A DNA stretch of 64,000 nucleotides from Kocuria marina (GTDB taxonomy: Bacteria; Actinomycetota; Actinomycetes; Actinomycetales; Micrococcaceae), in NCBI RefSeq assembly GCF_000786655.1, contig NZ_JROM01000016.1:310001-374000 (forward strand), in the 5' to 3' direction. Under the pieces are notes generated by a model, which saw only the letters and a program-made list of their open reading frames with translations, made no database searches and was not told the origin of the DNA. Positions 44,952 through 54,043 of the stretch are shown piece by piece. The position numbers and the translations under genes are program-made. Position 1 is the first letter of the stretch, and the number at the start of each line of letters is the position of its first letter.

Positions 44952-45565
44952 GGAGGTCGCGCGCCGACGACCTGCTGGGCACGTACGTCCCCGGGACCTC
45001 GATCCTGCATCGCAGTCCCCTGTGGCTCAAGACCGTGGTGCTGCTCGGCGCGTGCGTGGCGATCATGGCCGTGCGCGCGTGGCCGGTGTCCCTCGCGGCA
45101 TTCGCGCTCAGCGCGGTGGTGTCCGCGGTCTGTGGTTTGGGGTTACGGCGGTGGGCCCGCTCCCTGCGCCCACTCCTGCTGCTCGTGGGCGTGCTGAGTC
45201 TCTACCACCTCGTGGCCAACGGTCCGGCCCGCGCGGCGGACGTCGTGCTCTCCCTGCTGGCCGTCGTGGGGATCACCCGGTTGCTCATCACCACCACACC
45301 GCTGCCCCGACTCATCGACGGCCTGGTCACCCTGTGCGCACCGCTGCGCCGGCTGGGTGTGGACCCCGAGCGGGTGGGGCTCGCGGTCTCACTCATGATC
45401 CGTTCGGTGCCCTGGTTGTTCGGCGTGCTCTCCGGGCTGCGCGACGCCGCCGCGGCACGCACCGTGCGCCCGTCCCCCGTGCAGCTCGTGACACCGGCCG
45501 TGATCGCGACCGTGGACTACGCGCACCGCACCGGGGAGGCGCTCGCCGCGCGCGGACTCGAGTGA
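44948..45565 (+). CDS. bioN: ECF biotin transporter transmembrane subunit BioN (EcfT family)
   Basis: The 205-residue EcfT-type protein has about five membrane helices and two cytoplasmic coupling regions, ending in the Ala-Arg-Gly motif (GEALAARGLE); RDAAAARTV is probably the first. It links the BioM ATPase to BioY. GTG 44948 overlaps the bioM stop (GTGA) and has GGGGAG upstream, so I use it rather than the longer frame at 44915. The three genes form a complete biotin uptake operon, suggesting reliance on external biotin. Confidence 0.87.
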   Translation: MRRSRADDLLGTYVPGTSILHRSPLWLKTVVLLGACVAIMAVRAWPVSLAAFALSAVVSAVCGLGLRRWARSLRPLLLLVGVLSLYHLVANGPARAADVVLSLLAVVGITRLLITTTPLPRLIDGLVTLCAPLRRLGVDPERVGLAVSLMIRSVPWLFGVLSGLRDAAAARTVRPSPVQLVTPAVIATVDYAHRTGEALAARGLE

Positions 45566-45652
45566 GCCCCCGCGCACGCGACGCGGAGGCCGTCCGACGC
45601 GCCACGTCGCTGCGCCACGGCCCCGTACCGCACGGTTGCCCCGGTGGGGCCC

Positions 45653-45658
45653 TATGCT
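45653..45658 (+). promoter_or_regulatory. -10 box for leaderless metallopeptidase gene
   Basis: TATGCT is followed by six bases and ATG 45665, so transcription should start at the start codon. TTGCCC at 45636-45641 is too close to serve as a normal -35. Confidence 0.45.
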
Positions 45659-45664
45659 TCCCCC

Positions 45665-46570
45665 ATGAGTTTCAATGACAACTCCCAGCTCAACGGCGGC
45701 CGCGTGGGTTCGGGCGGCGGTGGCCGCGGGATCGCCGTGGGAGGCGGGCTGGGCGGCGCCGTCCTGCTGCTGCTCGCGGGACAGTTCTTCGGCCAGGACG
45801 GCATCGATGCGCTCACTGGCGGCAATCAGGACGACACCCAGAGCACGCAACAGGTGGACTCCGGGCTCGCGGACCGCTGCCGAACGGGCGAGGACGCCAA
45901 CCGGGACACCGAGTGCCGCATGGTGGCCACGGTCCAGTCCCTGGACCAGTTCTGGGGAGGGTACTTCCTCGAGGCCACGGGCAAGAAGTACTCGTTGCCG
46001 CAGGTGGAACTGTTCCGCGGGACCGATTCCACGTCCTGCGGCCAGGCGTCCTCCGCGACCGGCCCGTTCTACTGCCCGCCGGACTCCACGGTCTACCTGG
46101 ACACCGGCTTCTTCGACCAGATGCGCAGCCAGTTCGGCGCCGACGCCGACGCCCTGGCCCAGGAGTACGTCATGGCGCACGAGGTGGGGCACCACGTGCA
46201 GAACCTGCAGGGCACCCTGGGCCGGGCGCAGCAGGACCCGCACGGCGCGACGTCGGCCGCCGTGCGCACCGAGCTGCAGGCCGACTGCTATGCGGGGATG
46301 TGGGCGCATCACGCGACCGAGCCCGGCGGGGCCGTCCAGTTGGAACCGATCACGCGCACGCAGCTCGCCGACGCGATCGAGGCGGCCGGGGCGATCGGTG
46401 ACGACCGGATCCAGGAGACCACCCAGGGTCGCGCGAACCCGGAGTCCTTCACCCACGGCACCTCGGCGCAGCGCCAGGCGTGGTTCCTCACCGGCTACCA
46501 GACCGGGGACATCCGCGCGTGCAACACGTTCACCGCCTCGGACCTGAAACGTCCTGGGGCCCTGACGTAA
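45665..46570 (+). CDS. Neutral zinc metallopeptidase (YpfJ-like)
   Basis: The 301-residue protein belongs to the YpfJ/neutral zinc metallopeptidase family. It has a Gly-rich cytoplasmic N-terminus, a single membrane helix near residues 25-43 and an extracytoplasmic domain with HEVGHH (zinc ligands His172 and His176, catalytic Glu173) followed by ELQADCYAGMWAHH, which supplies the third ligand. FYCPPDSTVYLDTGFF and PESFTHGTSAQRQAWFLTGY are family-typical. Its substrate is unknown. ATG 45665 is preferred over the frame start at 45644 because of the leaderless promoter arrangement. Confidence 0.88.
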   Translation: MSFNDNSQLNGGRVGSGGGGRGIAVGGGLGGAVLLLLAGQFFGQDGIDALTGGNQDDTQSTQQVDSGLADRCRTGEDANRDTECRMVATVQSLDQFWGGYFLEATGKKYSLPQVELFRGTDSTSCGQASSATGPFYCPPDSTVYLDTGFFDQMRSQFGADADALAQEYVMAHEVGHHVQNLQGTLGRAQQDPHGATSAAVRTELQADCYAGMWAHHATEPGGAVQLEPITRTQLADAIEAAGAIGDDRIQETTQGRANPESFTHGTSAQRQAWFLTGYQTGDIRACNTFTASDLKRPGALT

Positions 46571-46587
46571 CCGTTCACACATCGTCA

Positions 46588-46621
46588 TCCGGTGCGGCAC
46601 GCCCCGGACGAGCCGCACCGG
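46588..46621 (+). terminator. Terminator after metallopeptidase gene
   Basis: CCGGTGCGGC (46589-46598) pairs perfectly with GCCGCACCGG (46612-46621) across a 13-base loop, 18 bases after the stop codon. Confidence 0.6.
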
Positions 46622-46659
46622 GGCAACACAGGTGACCGGCGCCCCGGTGTCGGGTCCGG

Positions 46660-46929
46660 GCGGCGCGTCCGGGCCCACTTCGTCGCGTACCTCGGCCAGC
46701 GCGGTCAGGGACACCGGGGCCCGGCCCTGTTGCCGGCCGCCGTGGTTCGAGACCACCAGCCCGTCGGCGCCCACGCTCAGGGCCCGGCGGGCGTCGTCGG
46801 CGGTGAGCACGCCCCCGGTCTCACCCCCCGCATGCATGAACCGCGTGAACCCCGTGGGTGCGATCCGGGTGGAAGGAGCCGAGGCGCATGAGGGGTTTCA
46901 ATTCGGTCAGCTGGGGTAGTTGGCGTTGC
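46660..46929 (-). pseudogene. lldD-like L-lactate dehydrogenase remnant
   Basis: Two pieces of an FMN-dependent alpha-hydroxyacid dehydrogenase survive on the minus strand in different frames. The first (about 46929-46857) reads QRQLPQLTELKPLMRLGSF, matching the N-terminus of LldD-type lactate dehydrogenases. The second (about 46813-46672) reads GGVLTADDARRALSVGADG followed by VVSNHGGRQ, the FMN and active-site segment near the C-terminus. Most of the roughly 400-residue protein between and after them is gone and no intact frame remains. The rest of 46622-47088 shows no other gene. Confidence 0.75.
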
Positions 46930-47088
46930 AGGGAGCATCTCCCGATCCGGACGTGGGCCGCGGGCCCGACATGAGCGTCGGATCCGAACGTAGCACCGCC
47001 CGCGCCATGGAACCCTCGGATGGGGGCCGAGCACATGGCTGCTCGGGGCTCTGCGCATCCGAGTCATGCGGGAGGGGTCCGGGTACGC

Positions 47089-47123
47089 GTGAGGGCGCGG
47101 GGTGGTTCACCCCGCGCCCTCAC
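47089..47123 (-). terminator. Terminator of the suf operon
   Basis: GTGAGGGCGCGGGGTG pairs perfectly with CACCCCGCGCCCTCAC over a GTT loop, a 16-bp stem 13 bases after the sufT stop. There is no T-run. Confidence 0.75.
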
Positions 47124-47136
47124 GACACGCATCGAC

Positions 47137-47496
47137 TCAGATGTTGAAGCCCAAAGCCCGCATCTGATCGCGTCCGTCCTCCGTGATCCGCTCGGGACCC
47201 CACGGGGGCATCCAGATCCAGTTCACGTGCCACTCGTCCACGGTGGGGGCCAGGTTCTGGGCGACCTGTTCCTCGATCACGTCCTGCAGCGGGCACGCGG
47301 CCGTGGTGAGCGTCATGTCCAGACGCAGGGAATCGTCATCCTGGTAGGCCAGCCCGTAGAGCAGCCCCAGGTCCACGATGTTGACACCCAGCTCGGGGTC
47401 GATCACGTTCTTCAACAGATCCGTGATCTCGGCAAGCGACGCCTGGCCATTGGGACCGGGGGTCTCCGCCGTGACGGTCTCGGTGGAATCGCTCAT
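47137..47496 (-). CDS. sufT: SufT-like MIP18/DUF59 iron-sulfur assembly protein
   Basis: The 119-residue protein has the MIP18/PaaD core: ITDLLKNVIDPELGVNIVDLGLLYGL, LTTAACPLQDVIEEQV with the conserved Cys and the Trp/Pro-rich VNWIWMPPWGPERITEDGRDQM end. SufT proteins help mature Fe-S proteins, as carriers or targeting factors. ATG 47496 has AGGAGGT four bases upstream. It is last in the suf operon, 31 bases after sufC, followed by a strong terminator. Confidence 0.88.
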   Translation of the reverse strand: MSDSTETVTAETPGPNGQASLAEITDLLKNVIDPELGVNIVDLGLLYGLAYQDDDSLRLDMTLTTAACPLQDVIEEQVAQNLAPTVDEWHVNWIWMPPWGPERITEDGRDQMRALGFNI

Positions 47497-47527
47497 CGCG
47501 ACCTCCTCTGAAGTGGTGTGCGGGGAC

Positions 47528-48292
47528 TTACTTGGCGGGGGCCTGCACGTAGCGGTCGTAGCCCTCGTTCTCGAGCTGGTCGGCGAGCTCGGGACCACCC
47601 TGGTCCACCACGCGCCCGTCCGAGAACACGTGCACGAACTGCGGCTTGATGTAGCGCAGGATCCGCGTGTAGTGGGTGATGAGCATGATGCCCGTGTTGT
47701 CCTCCTGCAGGGCGCGGTTGACACCCTCGGAGACGATCTTGAGGGCGTCCACGTCCAGACCGGAGTCGGTCTCGTCCAGCAGCGCGATCTTGGGCTTGAG
47801 GATCTCGAGTTGCAGGATCTCGTGACGCTTCTTCTCGCCACCGGAGAAGCCCTCGTTCACGTTGCGCTGCAACATGTCGTTGTCGATCTTCAGCTTGTCC
47901 ATGGCGGTGCGCACGTCCTTGGTCCACGTGCGCAGGGACGGGGCCTCGCCCTCGATCGCCGTCTTGGCCGAACGCAGGAAGTTGGAGGTGGTCACGCCCG
48001 GGATCTCCACGGGGTACTGCATGGCCAGGAAGAGCCCGGCGCGGGCGCGCTCGTCCACGGACATCTCCAGCACGTCCTGACCGTCCAGGGTCACGGACCC
48101 GGAGTCCACCTGGTACTTGGGGTGACCGGCGATCGTGGAGGCGAGCGTGGACTTCCCGGAACCGTTGGGGCCCATGATCGCGTGCACCTCACCGGAATTG
48201 ATGGTCAGGTTCACGCCCTTGAGGATGGGCTTGGTGGTCTCGTCGTCCAGGATGACGGACGCGTGGAGGTCCTTGATCTCCAGAGTTGACAT
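47528..48292 (-). CDS. sufC: Fe-S assembly ATPase SufC
   Basis: The 254-residue ATPase shows SufC hallmarks: GPNGSGKST, LAMQYPVEIPGVTTSNFLR, FSGGEKKRHEILQ and ALLDETDSGLDVDALKIVSEGVN, with THYTRILRYIKP in the H-loop region. With SufB and SufD it forms the SufBC2D scaffold on which Fe-S clusters are built. The ATG at 48292 lies 98 bases after sufD; the gap holds no ferredoxin gene, unlike the arrangement in some relatives. Confidence 0.95.
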   Translation of the reverse strand: MSTLEIKDLHASVILDDETTKPILKGVNLTINSGEVHAIMGPNGSGKSTLASTIAGHPKYQVDSGSVTLDGQDVLEMSVDERARAGLFLAMQYPVEIPGVTTSNFLRSAKTAIEGEAPSLRTWTKDVRTAMDKLKIDNDMLQRNVNEGFSGGEKKRHEILQLEILKPKIALLDETDSGLDVDALKIVSEGVNRALQEDNTGIMLITHYTRILRYIKPQFVHVFSDGRVVDQGGPELADQLENEGYDRYVQAPAK

Positions 48293-48390
48293 GAAGCGAT
48301 TCTCCTAGTGTTCGTGCGCACCCGATCGGTTCGCGAGCCGGATGCGGGAAGGTCGTGGATGGGAACTGCCGCGGCGCGTGGGCCGGGCGC

Positions 48391-49692
48391 TCAGTTCTCG
48401 GTGCGGGCCAGCTCGTCCTCGAGGGACGCGCGCAGCTGTTCCTCGAGGGACTCGACGCCCACCTGCTGGATGATCTCGAACAGGAACCCGCGCACCACGA
48501 GGCGCCGCGCGTCCTGCTCGGGGATCCCGCGGGACATCAGGTAGTACAGGTGCTCGTCGTCCAGCTGACCCGTGGTCGAGGCGTGACCGGCGCCGGCGAT
48601 CAGGCCGGTCTCGATCTCGAGGTTCGGCACGGAGTCCATGCGGGGGCCGTCGTTGAGGATCAGGTTGCGGTTGAGCTCGTAGGTGTCCGTGCCCTCCGCT
48701 TCCGCGCGGATCAGCACGTCCCCGACCCACACGCCGTGGGCGTTCTCACCCTGCAGCGCGGACTTGTAGGTCACGCGGGAACGGCACCGGGGCACGGAGT
48801 GGTCCACGAACAACCGGGACTCCAGGTGCTGGCCGTCGTCCACGAACGTGAGACCGTACATCTCCACGTCACCACCGGGAGCGGTGAAGCGGGTGGACGG
48901 GGTGACCCGCACGAGGTCCCCACCGAGGCTCACGAGCACGTGCTTGAAGGTCGCGTCGCGGCCCAGGCTCGCCTGCTGCGAGGAGGCGTGCACGGCGTCG
49001 TCGTCCCATTCCTGCAGCGAGACGACCGTGAGGTTGGCACCGTCCGCGACCGAGAACTCCACGTTCTGGGACAGCACGGCGGAGCCCACGTGGCGCAGCA
49101 CCACGAGCGCGCGGGAGTTCGTCCCGGCCTCGATCACGATGTGCTGGGCGGCGGGCTCGGCCGACTCACCCGTGATCGTGACGATGACCGGCTGGCTGAC
49201 CTGCGCGTCGCGCGGGACGCTGAGCACGGTGGCCTCGCGGAAGTTCGACCACGCGTTAGCGGAGACCCGGTCCTCGGGGATGCCCACCGAGCCGATGCGG
49301 GAGTCCTCGCGGGAGACCGTGGTGAGCTCCACGCCGTCGCCGCCGGAGACCGACACGGCCGGGGCGGGCCCGTCCAGGGCGGAGTCGTCGAGCCCGCGCA
49401 GGCGCTTGATCGGGGTGAAGCGCCAGTCCTCGAGCTTGGTGCTCAGCGGCGGGAAGTCCGCGACGTCGTAGGAGGTGAAACGACCCGCGCGCGAGGAATC
49501 CGGGACACCGGAGATGTCACCGTGCTCCGTGTGCCTGATCTCGGGCTCACCGGCCTGGTTACGACCCTCCTGGAGGGTCTCGCCCTCCTGGCTCATCCCG
49601 GGAATCGCCACGCGGTCCTCACCGGTGGGGACCCCGTTCACCTGTTCGGTGGTGTCCTGGGCGGTCTGATCAGTGGTGGACATATCAGCCAA
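48391..49692 (-). CDS. sufD: Fe-S assembly scaffold SufD
   Basis: The 433-residue protein has the beta-helical SufBD fold, with landmarks [43 protein letters not shown] and the C-terminal [32 protein letters not shown]. SufD pairs with SufB to form the cluster-assembly site. TTG 49692 follows GGAAGGA by about 5 nt and overlaps the sufB stop by 8 bases; ATG 49683 is the alternative start. SufD C-terminal His/Cys residues should be checked by alignment. Confidence 0.92.
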   Translation of the reverse strand: MADMSTTDQTAQDTTEQVNGVPTGEDRVAIPGMSQEGETLQEGRNQAGEPEIRHTEHGDISGVPDSSRAGRFTSYDVADFPPLSTKLEDWRFTPIKRLRGLDDSALDGPAPAVSVSGGDGVELTTVSREDSRIGSVGIPEDRVSANAWSNFREATVLSVPRDAQVSQPVIVTITGESAEPAAQHIVIEAGTNSRALVVLRHVGSAVLSQNVEFSVADGANLTVVSLQEWDDDAVHASSQQASLGRDATFKHVLVSLGGDLVRVTPSTRFTAPGGDVEMYGLTFVDDGQHLESRLFVDHSVPRCRSRVTYKSALQGENAHGVWVGDVLIRAEAEGTDTYELNRNLILNDGPRMDSVPNLEIETGLIAGAGHASTTGQLDDEHLYYLMSRGIPEQDARRLVVRGFLFEIIQQVGVESLEEQLRASLEDELARTEN

Positions 49693-51160
49693 CGGATCCT
49701 TCCATTTGCAGTTCGATGAGACGGTTCAGCTCGAGCGCGTACTCCATGGGCAGCTCGCGGGCGATCGGCTCCACGAACCCGCGCACGATCATGGCCATGG
49801 CCTCGTCCTCGGGCAGACCGCGCTGCATGAGGTAGAACAGCTGCTCCTCGGAGACCCGGGAGACCGTGGCCTCGTGACCCATGGTGACGTCGTCCTCGCG
49901 GATGTCCACGTACGGGTAGGTGTCCGAGCGGGAGATCGTGTCCACGAGCAGGGCGTCGCACACCACGTTGGACTTCGAGTGCTTGGCGCCCTCGCGCACC
50001 TGCACCAGGCCGCGGTACGCGGAACGACCGCCGTTACGGGCCACGGACTTGGACACGATTGACGAGGACGTGTTCGGGGCGATGTGCACCATCTTGGACC
50101 CGGTGTCCTGGTGCTGGCCCTCACCCGCGAACGCGATCGACAGCGTCTCGCCGCGGGCGTGCTCGCCGGTCATGTAGACCGCGGGGTACTTCTGGGTGAC
50201 CTTGGAACCGATGTTGCCGTCCACCCATTCCATGGTGGCGCCCTCGTGGGCGATCGCGCGCTTGGTCACCAGGTTGTACACGTTGTTGGACCAGTTCTGG
50301 ATGGTCGTGTAGCGCACCCGGGCGTTCTTCTTGCAGATGATCTCCACCACGGCGGAGTGCAGCGAGTCCGTCTTGTAGATGGGGGCGGTGCAACCCTCGA
50401 TGTAGTGGACGTAGGAGTCCTCGTCCGCGATGATCAGCGTGCGCTCGAACTGGCCCATGTTCTCCGTGTTGATGCGGAAGTAGGCCTGCAGCGGGATGTC
50501 CACGTGCACGCCCTTGGGCACGTACACGAACGATCCGCCGGACCACACGGCCGTGTTCAGAGCGGCGAACTTGTTGTCGCCCACCGGGATCACGGTGCCG
50601 AAGTACTCCTCGAAGAACTCGGGGTGCTCCTTCAGCGCGGTGTCCGTGTCCATGAAGATCACGCCCTGGCGCTCCAGGTCCTCGCGGATCTGGTGGTACA
50701 CGACCTCGGACTCGTACTGCGCGGCCACACCGGCCACGAGGCGGTTGCGCTCCGCCTCGGGGATGCCGAGCTTCTCGTACGTGTTGCGGATGTCCTCGGG
50801 CAGCTCCTCCCAGGAGCCGGCCTGCTGCTCGGTGGAGCGCACGAAGTACTTGATGTTGTCGAAGTCGATCCCGGACAGGTCCGCACCCCACGTGGGCATG
50901 GGCTTGCGGTCGAAGAACTTCAGACCCTTGAGCCGCAGCTGAGTCATCCAGTCCGGTTCGCTCTTCTTGGCCGAGATGTCCCGGACCACTTCTTCGTTGA
51001 CGCCGCGGCGCGCGGAGGCACCGGCGTCGTTCTTGTCGGCCCAGCCGTACTGGTACTGACCGATCCCCTCGAGCTCCGGGTTCATCTCCAGGATCTCGGA
51101 AATCGTGGTGTCACCTGACGTGTTGCCCGCGGTCTCCGCGGGCACAATGCGCTCGGTCAT
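49685..51160 (-). CDS. sufB: Fe-S assembly scaffold SufB
   Basis: The 491-residue protein is a full-length Suf[21 protein letters not shown] near the N-terminus, [57 protein letters not shown] with the scaffold Cys and the end [26 protein letters not shown]. No intein interrupts it, unlike mycobacterial SufB. ATG 51160 overlaps the sufR stop (ATGA) and has GGGAGGG upstream. SufB receives sulfur from SufS, which is not encoded nearby in this window. Confidence 0.95.
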   Translation of the reverse strand: MTERIVPAETAGNTSGDTTISEILEMNPELEGIGQYQYGWADKNDAGASARRGVNEEVVRDISAKKSEPDWMTQLRLKGLKFFDRKPMPTWGADLSGIDFDNIKYFVRSTEQQAGSWEELPEDIRNTYEKLGIPEAERNRLVAGVAAQYESEVVYHQIREDLERQGVIFMDTDTALKEHPEFFEEYFGTVIPVGDNKFAALNTAVWSGGSFVYVPKGVHVDIPLQAYFRINTENMGQFERTLIIADEDSYVHYIEGCTAPIYKTDSLHSAVVEIICKKNARVRYTTIQNWSNNVYNLVTKRAIAHEGATMEWVDGNIGSKVTQKYPAVYMTGEHARGETLSIAFAGEGQHQDTGSKMVHIAPNTSSSIVSKSVARNGGRSAYRGLVQVREGAKHSKSNVVCDALLVDTISRSDTYPYVDIREDDVTMGHEATVSRVSEEQLFYLMQRGLPEDEAMAMIVRGFVEPIARELPMEYALELNRLIELQMEGSVG

Positions 51161-51918
51161 GACAACCCTCCCTGTCGTGCGGTTGTGTGGTTGGTGGAAT
51201 TCGAGTGACCCGCAGTGCGCAGTTGCAGCGGGACGTGTGTGGTGCAGACGTGGGCGCCGGCCGCCATGGTGGACAGCCTGCGGACGTCCACGTCCAACAG
51301 TTCGGAGATCAGCGCGGTTTCCTGTTCGCAGAACTCGGGGTACTCGCTCGCGATGTCCTGGATGGGGCAGTGGCCCTGGCACAGTTGCGCCGAGCGCAGC
51401 GTCACGCCCTTGGGTCCTCGCGGGGTCACGGTGGTGTGCGAGGCCACGAAGCCGTCGCGGCTCATGGCCGCGGTCAGAGCGTTGAGGCGGTCGTCGACGT
51501 CGGGCCCGGCCGCCTCGACCTGCGGGCGGTAGCGTTCGCGCATGCGCTCGATCTGCTCGGCGACGAACGCTCGCACGAGCTCCTCACCGCCCACGCGCTG
51601 CATGGTCTCCAGCGCACGGTGTGCGAGTCCCAGGTAGTCGTGGCCGAGCTGTTCGTGGCCTCCGGGGGCGACGACGTAGCGCCGGGCCGGGCGCCCCGCG
51701 CCCGATTGCGCGCTGCGCAGGGCGGAGACCTCGATGAATTGTTCGGCCTCGAGCGCGTCCAGATGGCGCCGGACGGCGGCGGGGGTCAACCCCAGGTCCT
51801 TGGCGATCTGGGCGGCGGAGATGGGACCGTGGGCGAGCACCAACGAGAGCACCCGGGAACGGGTGGTGTCATCCTGGTCCGTGCGGACCGCACCGCGGTC
51901 CGTGGCAGGTGAACTCAT
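51157..51918 (-). CDS. sufR: SufR-type Fe-S sensing repressor
   Basis: The 253-residue regulator has an N-terminal winged helix ([28 protein letters not shown]) and a C-terminal cluster-binding domain with Cys180, Cys184, Cys197 and Cys225 ([30 protein letters not shown]). SufR represses suf genes when its cluster is intact and is released under iron or oxidative stress. It heads the suf operon and overlaps sufB, so it is autoregulated in related species. ATG 51918 has GAAGGAT 12 nt upstream. An inverted repeat upstream may be its operator. Confidence 0.92.
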   Translation of the reverse strand: MSSPATDRGAVRTDQDDTTRSRVLSLVLAHGPISAAQIAKDLGLTPAAVRRHLDALEAEQFIEVSALRSAQSGAGRPARRYVVAPGGHEQLGHDYLGLAHRALETMQRVGGEELVRAFVAEQIERMRERYRPQVEAAGPDVDDRLNALTAAMSRDGFVASHTTVTPRGPKGVTLRSAQLCQGHCPIQDIASEYPEFCEQETALISELLDVDVRRLSTMAAGAHVCTTHVPLQLRTAGHSNSTNHTTARQGGLS

Positions 51919-52031
51919 GCTCGGTGCAACATCCTTCGAGTGATGACGGTTGGCTCGGGGCGCGGCGTCCGCGTCGATCCCACCGGGTGAGCGCCATGCA
52001 GCGTAAAAACCCTCGTGGTGGGACACGCAAT

Positions 52032-52048
52032 ACATAACGAGGGTATGT
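52032..52048. promoter_or_regulatory. Candidate SufR operator (inverted repeat)
   Basis: ACATA-ACGAGGG-TATGT is a perfect 5-bp dyad with a 7-bp spacer in the 234-bp gap between sufR and the divergent ABC exporter. It overlaps AT-rich minus-strand promoter-like sequence (TTATGTATTG). Assignment to SufR rests on position only. Confidence 0.4.
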
Positions 52049-52140
52049 CCTAATCCATTCCCGGCCAAACGGCTCCGATAGGGGAACCGGGGCCCAAGAC
52101 CCTTCGGGGAACCCTTCAGCCAGTACCGGGACGGACGTTC

Positions 52141-52146
52141 TAGACT
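52141..52146 (+). promoter_or_regulatory. -10 box for leaderless ABC ATPase gene
   Basis: TAGACT is followed by six bases and GTG 52153; no ribosome site or convincing -35 is visible. Confidence 0.45.
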
Positions 52147-52152
52147 GTCCGG

Positions 52153-53151
52153 GTGCAGATCCACCCCGACCCCGTTCCCACGTCCCCGGCGACCACGACC
52201 GACACCGGTCCCGCCCTGCACATCGAGAACCTCGTGAAGACCTTCGAGGGCCGGGGTGAGCCCGTCCGGGCCGTGCGCGGGCTGAGCATGGCCGCCGAAC
52301 ACGGGAAGATCACGGCGCTGCTCGGCGCCAACGGGGCCGGCAAGACCACCACGCTGCAGTGCGCCCAGGGGCTGCAGCGCCCCACCTCGGGCAGCGTCCG
52401 GTTGCTCGGCGAGGACCCCTGGCACGCCTCCCCCGCGTTGCGGGCGCGCGTGGGCGTGATGCTCCAGGACGGCGGTCTACCGCAGTCCGTGCGCCCCGGG
52501 GAACTGTTGCGCCACGTCAGCCGGCTCTACGCGGACCCCGTGCCCGTGGCCGAACTCGTGGAGCTGCTGGGCATCGAATCGTTCCTGACCACGGGGATCC
52601 GGCGCCTGTCCGGCGGGCAGAAGCAACGCGTGGCCCTGGCCGCGGCCCTCGTGGGCCGCCCGGACGTGCTGTTCCTGGACGAACCCTCGGCCGGGTTGGA
52701 CCCCCGCTCGCGCCACATCGTCTTCGACCTGATCCGGCGGTTGCGGAACAGCGGAGTGTGCATCATCCTGACCACGCACCTCATGGACGACGCCGCCCGC
52801 CTGGCCGACTACGTCTACATCGTGGACCGGGGCACGGTCGCCGCGCAGGGAACCGTCGCGGAACTGGTCAGCGCCGAACGCCACGCACCGCTCGTGATGA
52901 GCATCACCCTGGCCAAGGAACACGCGGGCCTGCTGCGCGCGGACCCGCCCTGGCGCACCCCGCGCTTCGACGACGTCGAATGGAGCGTCCAGGACCGCAC
53001 CGTGACCCTGACCGGCCCGCTGGACGCCCAGCGGATCCGCGAACTGACCGCGTGGGCCACACAGAACGACAACCTGCCGGAGGCGCTGAGCGTGCAACCC
53101 CGATCCCTCGAGGACGTCTTCCTGGAAGTCTCCGGGCGGGATGCCCCGTGA
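52153..53151 (+). CDS. ABC exporter ATP-binding protein (DrrA/CcmA-type)
   Basis: The 332-residue ATPase has Walker A GANGAGKTT, signature LSGGQKQRVALA, Walker B VLFLDEPSAGLDPRS and the H-loop TTHLMDDAARLADYV, of the type that powers ABC-2 exporters for drugs, haem or lipids. The C-terminal 80 residues form the usual extra domain (PRSLEDVFLEVSGRD). GTG 52153 lies behind a leaderless-type promoter. It overlaps the permease gene (GTGA). The pair sits between suf genes and ctaA, where related actinobacteria keep a similar exporter; the cargo is unknown. Confidence 0.87.
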   Translation: MQIHPDPVPTSPATTTDTGPALHIENLVKTFEGRGEPVRAVRGLSMAAEHGKITALLGANGAGKTTTLQCAQGLQRPTSGSVRLLGEDPWHASPALRARVGVMLQDGGLPQSVRPGELLRHVSRLYADPVPVAELVELLGIESFLTTGIRRLSGGQKQRVALAAALVGRPDVLFLDEPSAGLDPRSRHIVFDLIRRLRNSGVCIILTTHLMDDAARLADYVYIVDRGTVAAQGTVAELVSAERHAPLVMSITLAKEHAGLLRADPPWRTPRFDDVEWSVQDRTVTLTGPLDAQRIRELTAWATQNDNLPEALSVQPRSLEDVFLEVSGRDAP

Positions 53152-53948
53152 GCACCTCGACCCACGAGTCCTCGGTGACCGCAGCGGCGTCGTCCCATGG
53201 CGGGGCCGCGTCCCTGCCCCGGCGCGTGCTCGCCCAGGCGCGCTTCGAGACCATGACCATGATCCGCAACGGCGAACAGTTGCTGCTTCTGCTGATCCTG
53301 CCCGTCATGGCACTCGTGGCCCTGACCGTGACCGACCTGCTGGACGGCTACCGCGTGGGGGACGCATCCCGCGTGGACGTGGCCGTGCCCGGGATCCTGG
53401 TGCTGTGCGTGATCTCGAGCGCGTTCTCCGGACAGGGGATCCAGACCGGTTTCGACCGCCGCTACGGGGTGCTGCGCTATCTCTCGACCACTCCCCTGGG
53501 CCGCGCGGGGCTGATCGCGGGCAAGCTGCTGGCCATTCTGGCCGTGCTCGCGGTGCAGTACGCGGTGATCGCGGCCGTGGCCGTGCCGCTGGGGTGGCGG
53601 CCCACGTGGCAGGCCGTGCTGGGGTCGATCCCCCTGTTGATCCTGGTGGCACTCGCGTTCACCGGGCTGGGGATGCTGATCGCGGGGACGCTGCGCGCGG
53701 AGGCCACCCTGGCCGTGCTCAACGTCGTGTGGGTCGCCCTCGCCGCGGCCGGCGGTGTCCTCTTCCCGGTGAGCGTGCTGCCGGGGTGGCTCTCGTGGCT
53801 CGTGGCGTGGTTGCCGTCCTCCGGGGCCGGTGAGGCGCTGCGGGAATGCTTCCTACTGGGCACCGTCCCCCCCGTGCCCCTGCTCGTGCTCGCCGCGTGG
53901 GCCGTGCTCAGCTGGGCCGCCACGGTCGCGTGGTTCAAGTGGGTGTGA
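53148..53948 (+). CDS. ABC-2 type exporter permease
   Basis: The 266-residue permease has about six membrane segments (LLLLLILPVMALVALTVTDL, VPGILVLCVISSAFSGQGI, IAGKLLAILAVLAVQYAVIAA, LLILVALAFTGLGMLIAGTL, NVVWVALAAAGGVLFPVSVL and a last one ending WFKWV). DRRYGVLRYLSTTPLGRAGLI is the cytoplasmic coupling region typical of ABC-2 permeases. GTG 53148 overlaps the ATPase stop (GTGA). The longer frame from 52359 runs antiphase to the ATPase gene and is not real upstream of this point. Confidence 0.87.
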   Translation: MSTSTHESSVTAAASSHGGAASLPRRVLAQARFETMTMIRNGEQLLLLLILPVMALVALTVTDLLDGYRVGDASRVDVAVPGILVLCVISSAFSGQGIQTGFDRRYGVLRYLSTTPLGRAGLIAGKLLAILAVLAVQYAVIAAVAVPLGWRPTWQAVLGSIPLLILVALAFTGLGMLIAGTLRAEATLAVLNVVWVALAAAGGVLFPVSVLPGWLSWLVAWLPSSGAGEALRECFLLGTVPPVPLLVLAAWAVLSWAATVAWFKWV

Positions 53949-53999
53949 GCTCACCCGCGTGAGACCGCCCCGCCCAGGGGTTTCCCACGGTGTTCTCGC

Positions 54000-54005
54000 T
54001 ACACT
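54000..54005 (+). promoter_or_regulatory. -10 box for ctaA
   Basis: TACACT lies about 38 bases before ATG 54044, which would give a leader of roughly 32 nt containing GGGAGGG far from the start. No good -35 is visible. Confidence 0.35.
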
Positions 54006-54043
54006 GGGAGGGTTCCGTTCCTTCTGCCCTTGGATGCTCCGTC

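Noticed and set aside
45389-46837. 482-codon minus-strand frame opposite the metallopeptidase
   Set aside because: Only its first about 60 codons resemble a protein (the lldD remnant); the rest is the antisense of a well-supported zinc peptidase gene.
47137-47841. Longer sufT frame of 234 codons reaching into sufC
   Set aside because: The upstream 115 codons are antiphase to sufC and low complexity; the AGGAGGT site at ATG 47496 defines the true start.
52359-53147. Upstream part of a 529-codon frame extending the ABC permease
   Set aside because: It overlaps the ATPase gene in another frame and is Arg/Pro-rich; the permease starts at GTG 53148.
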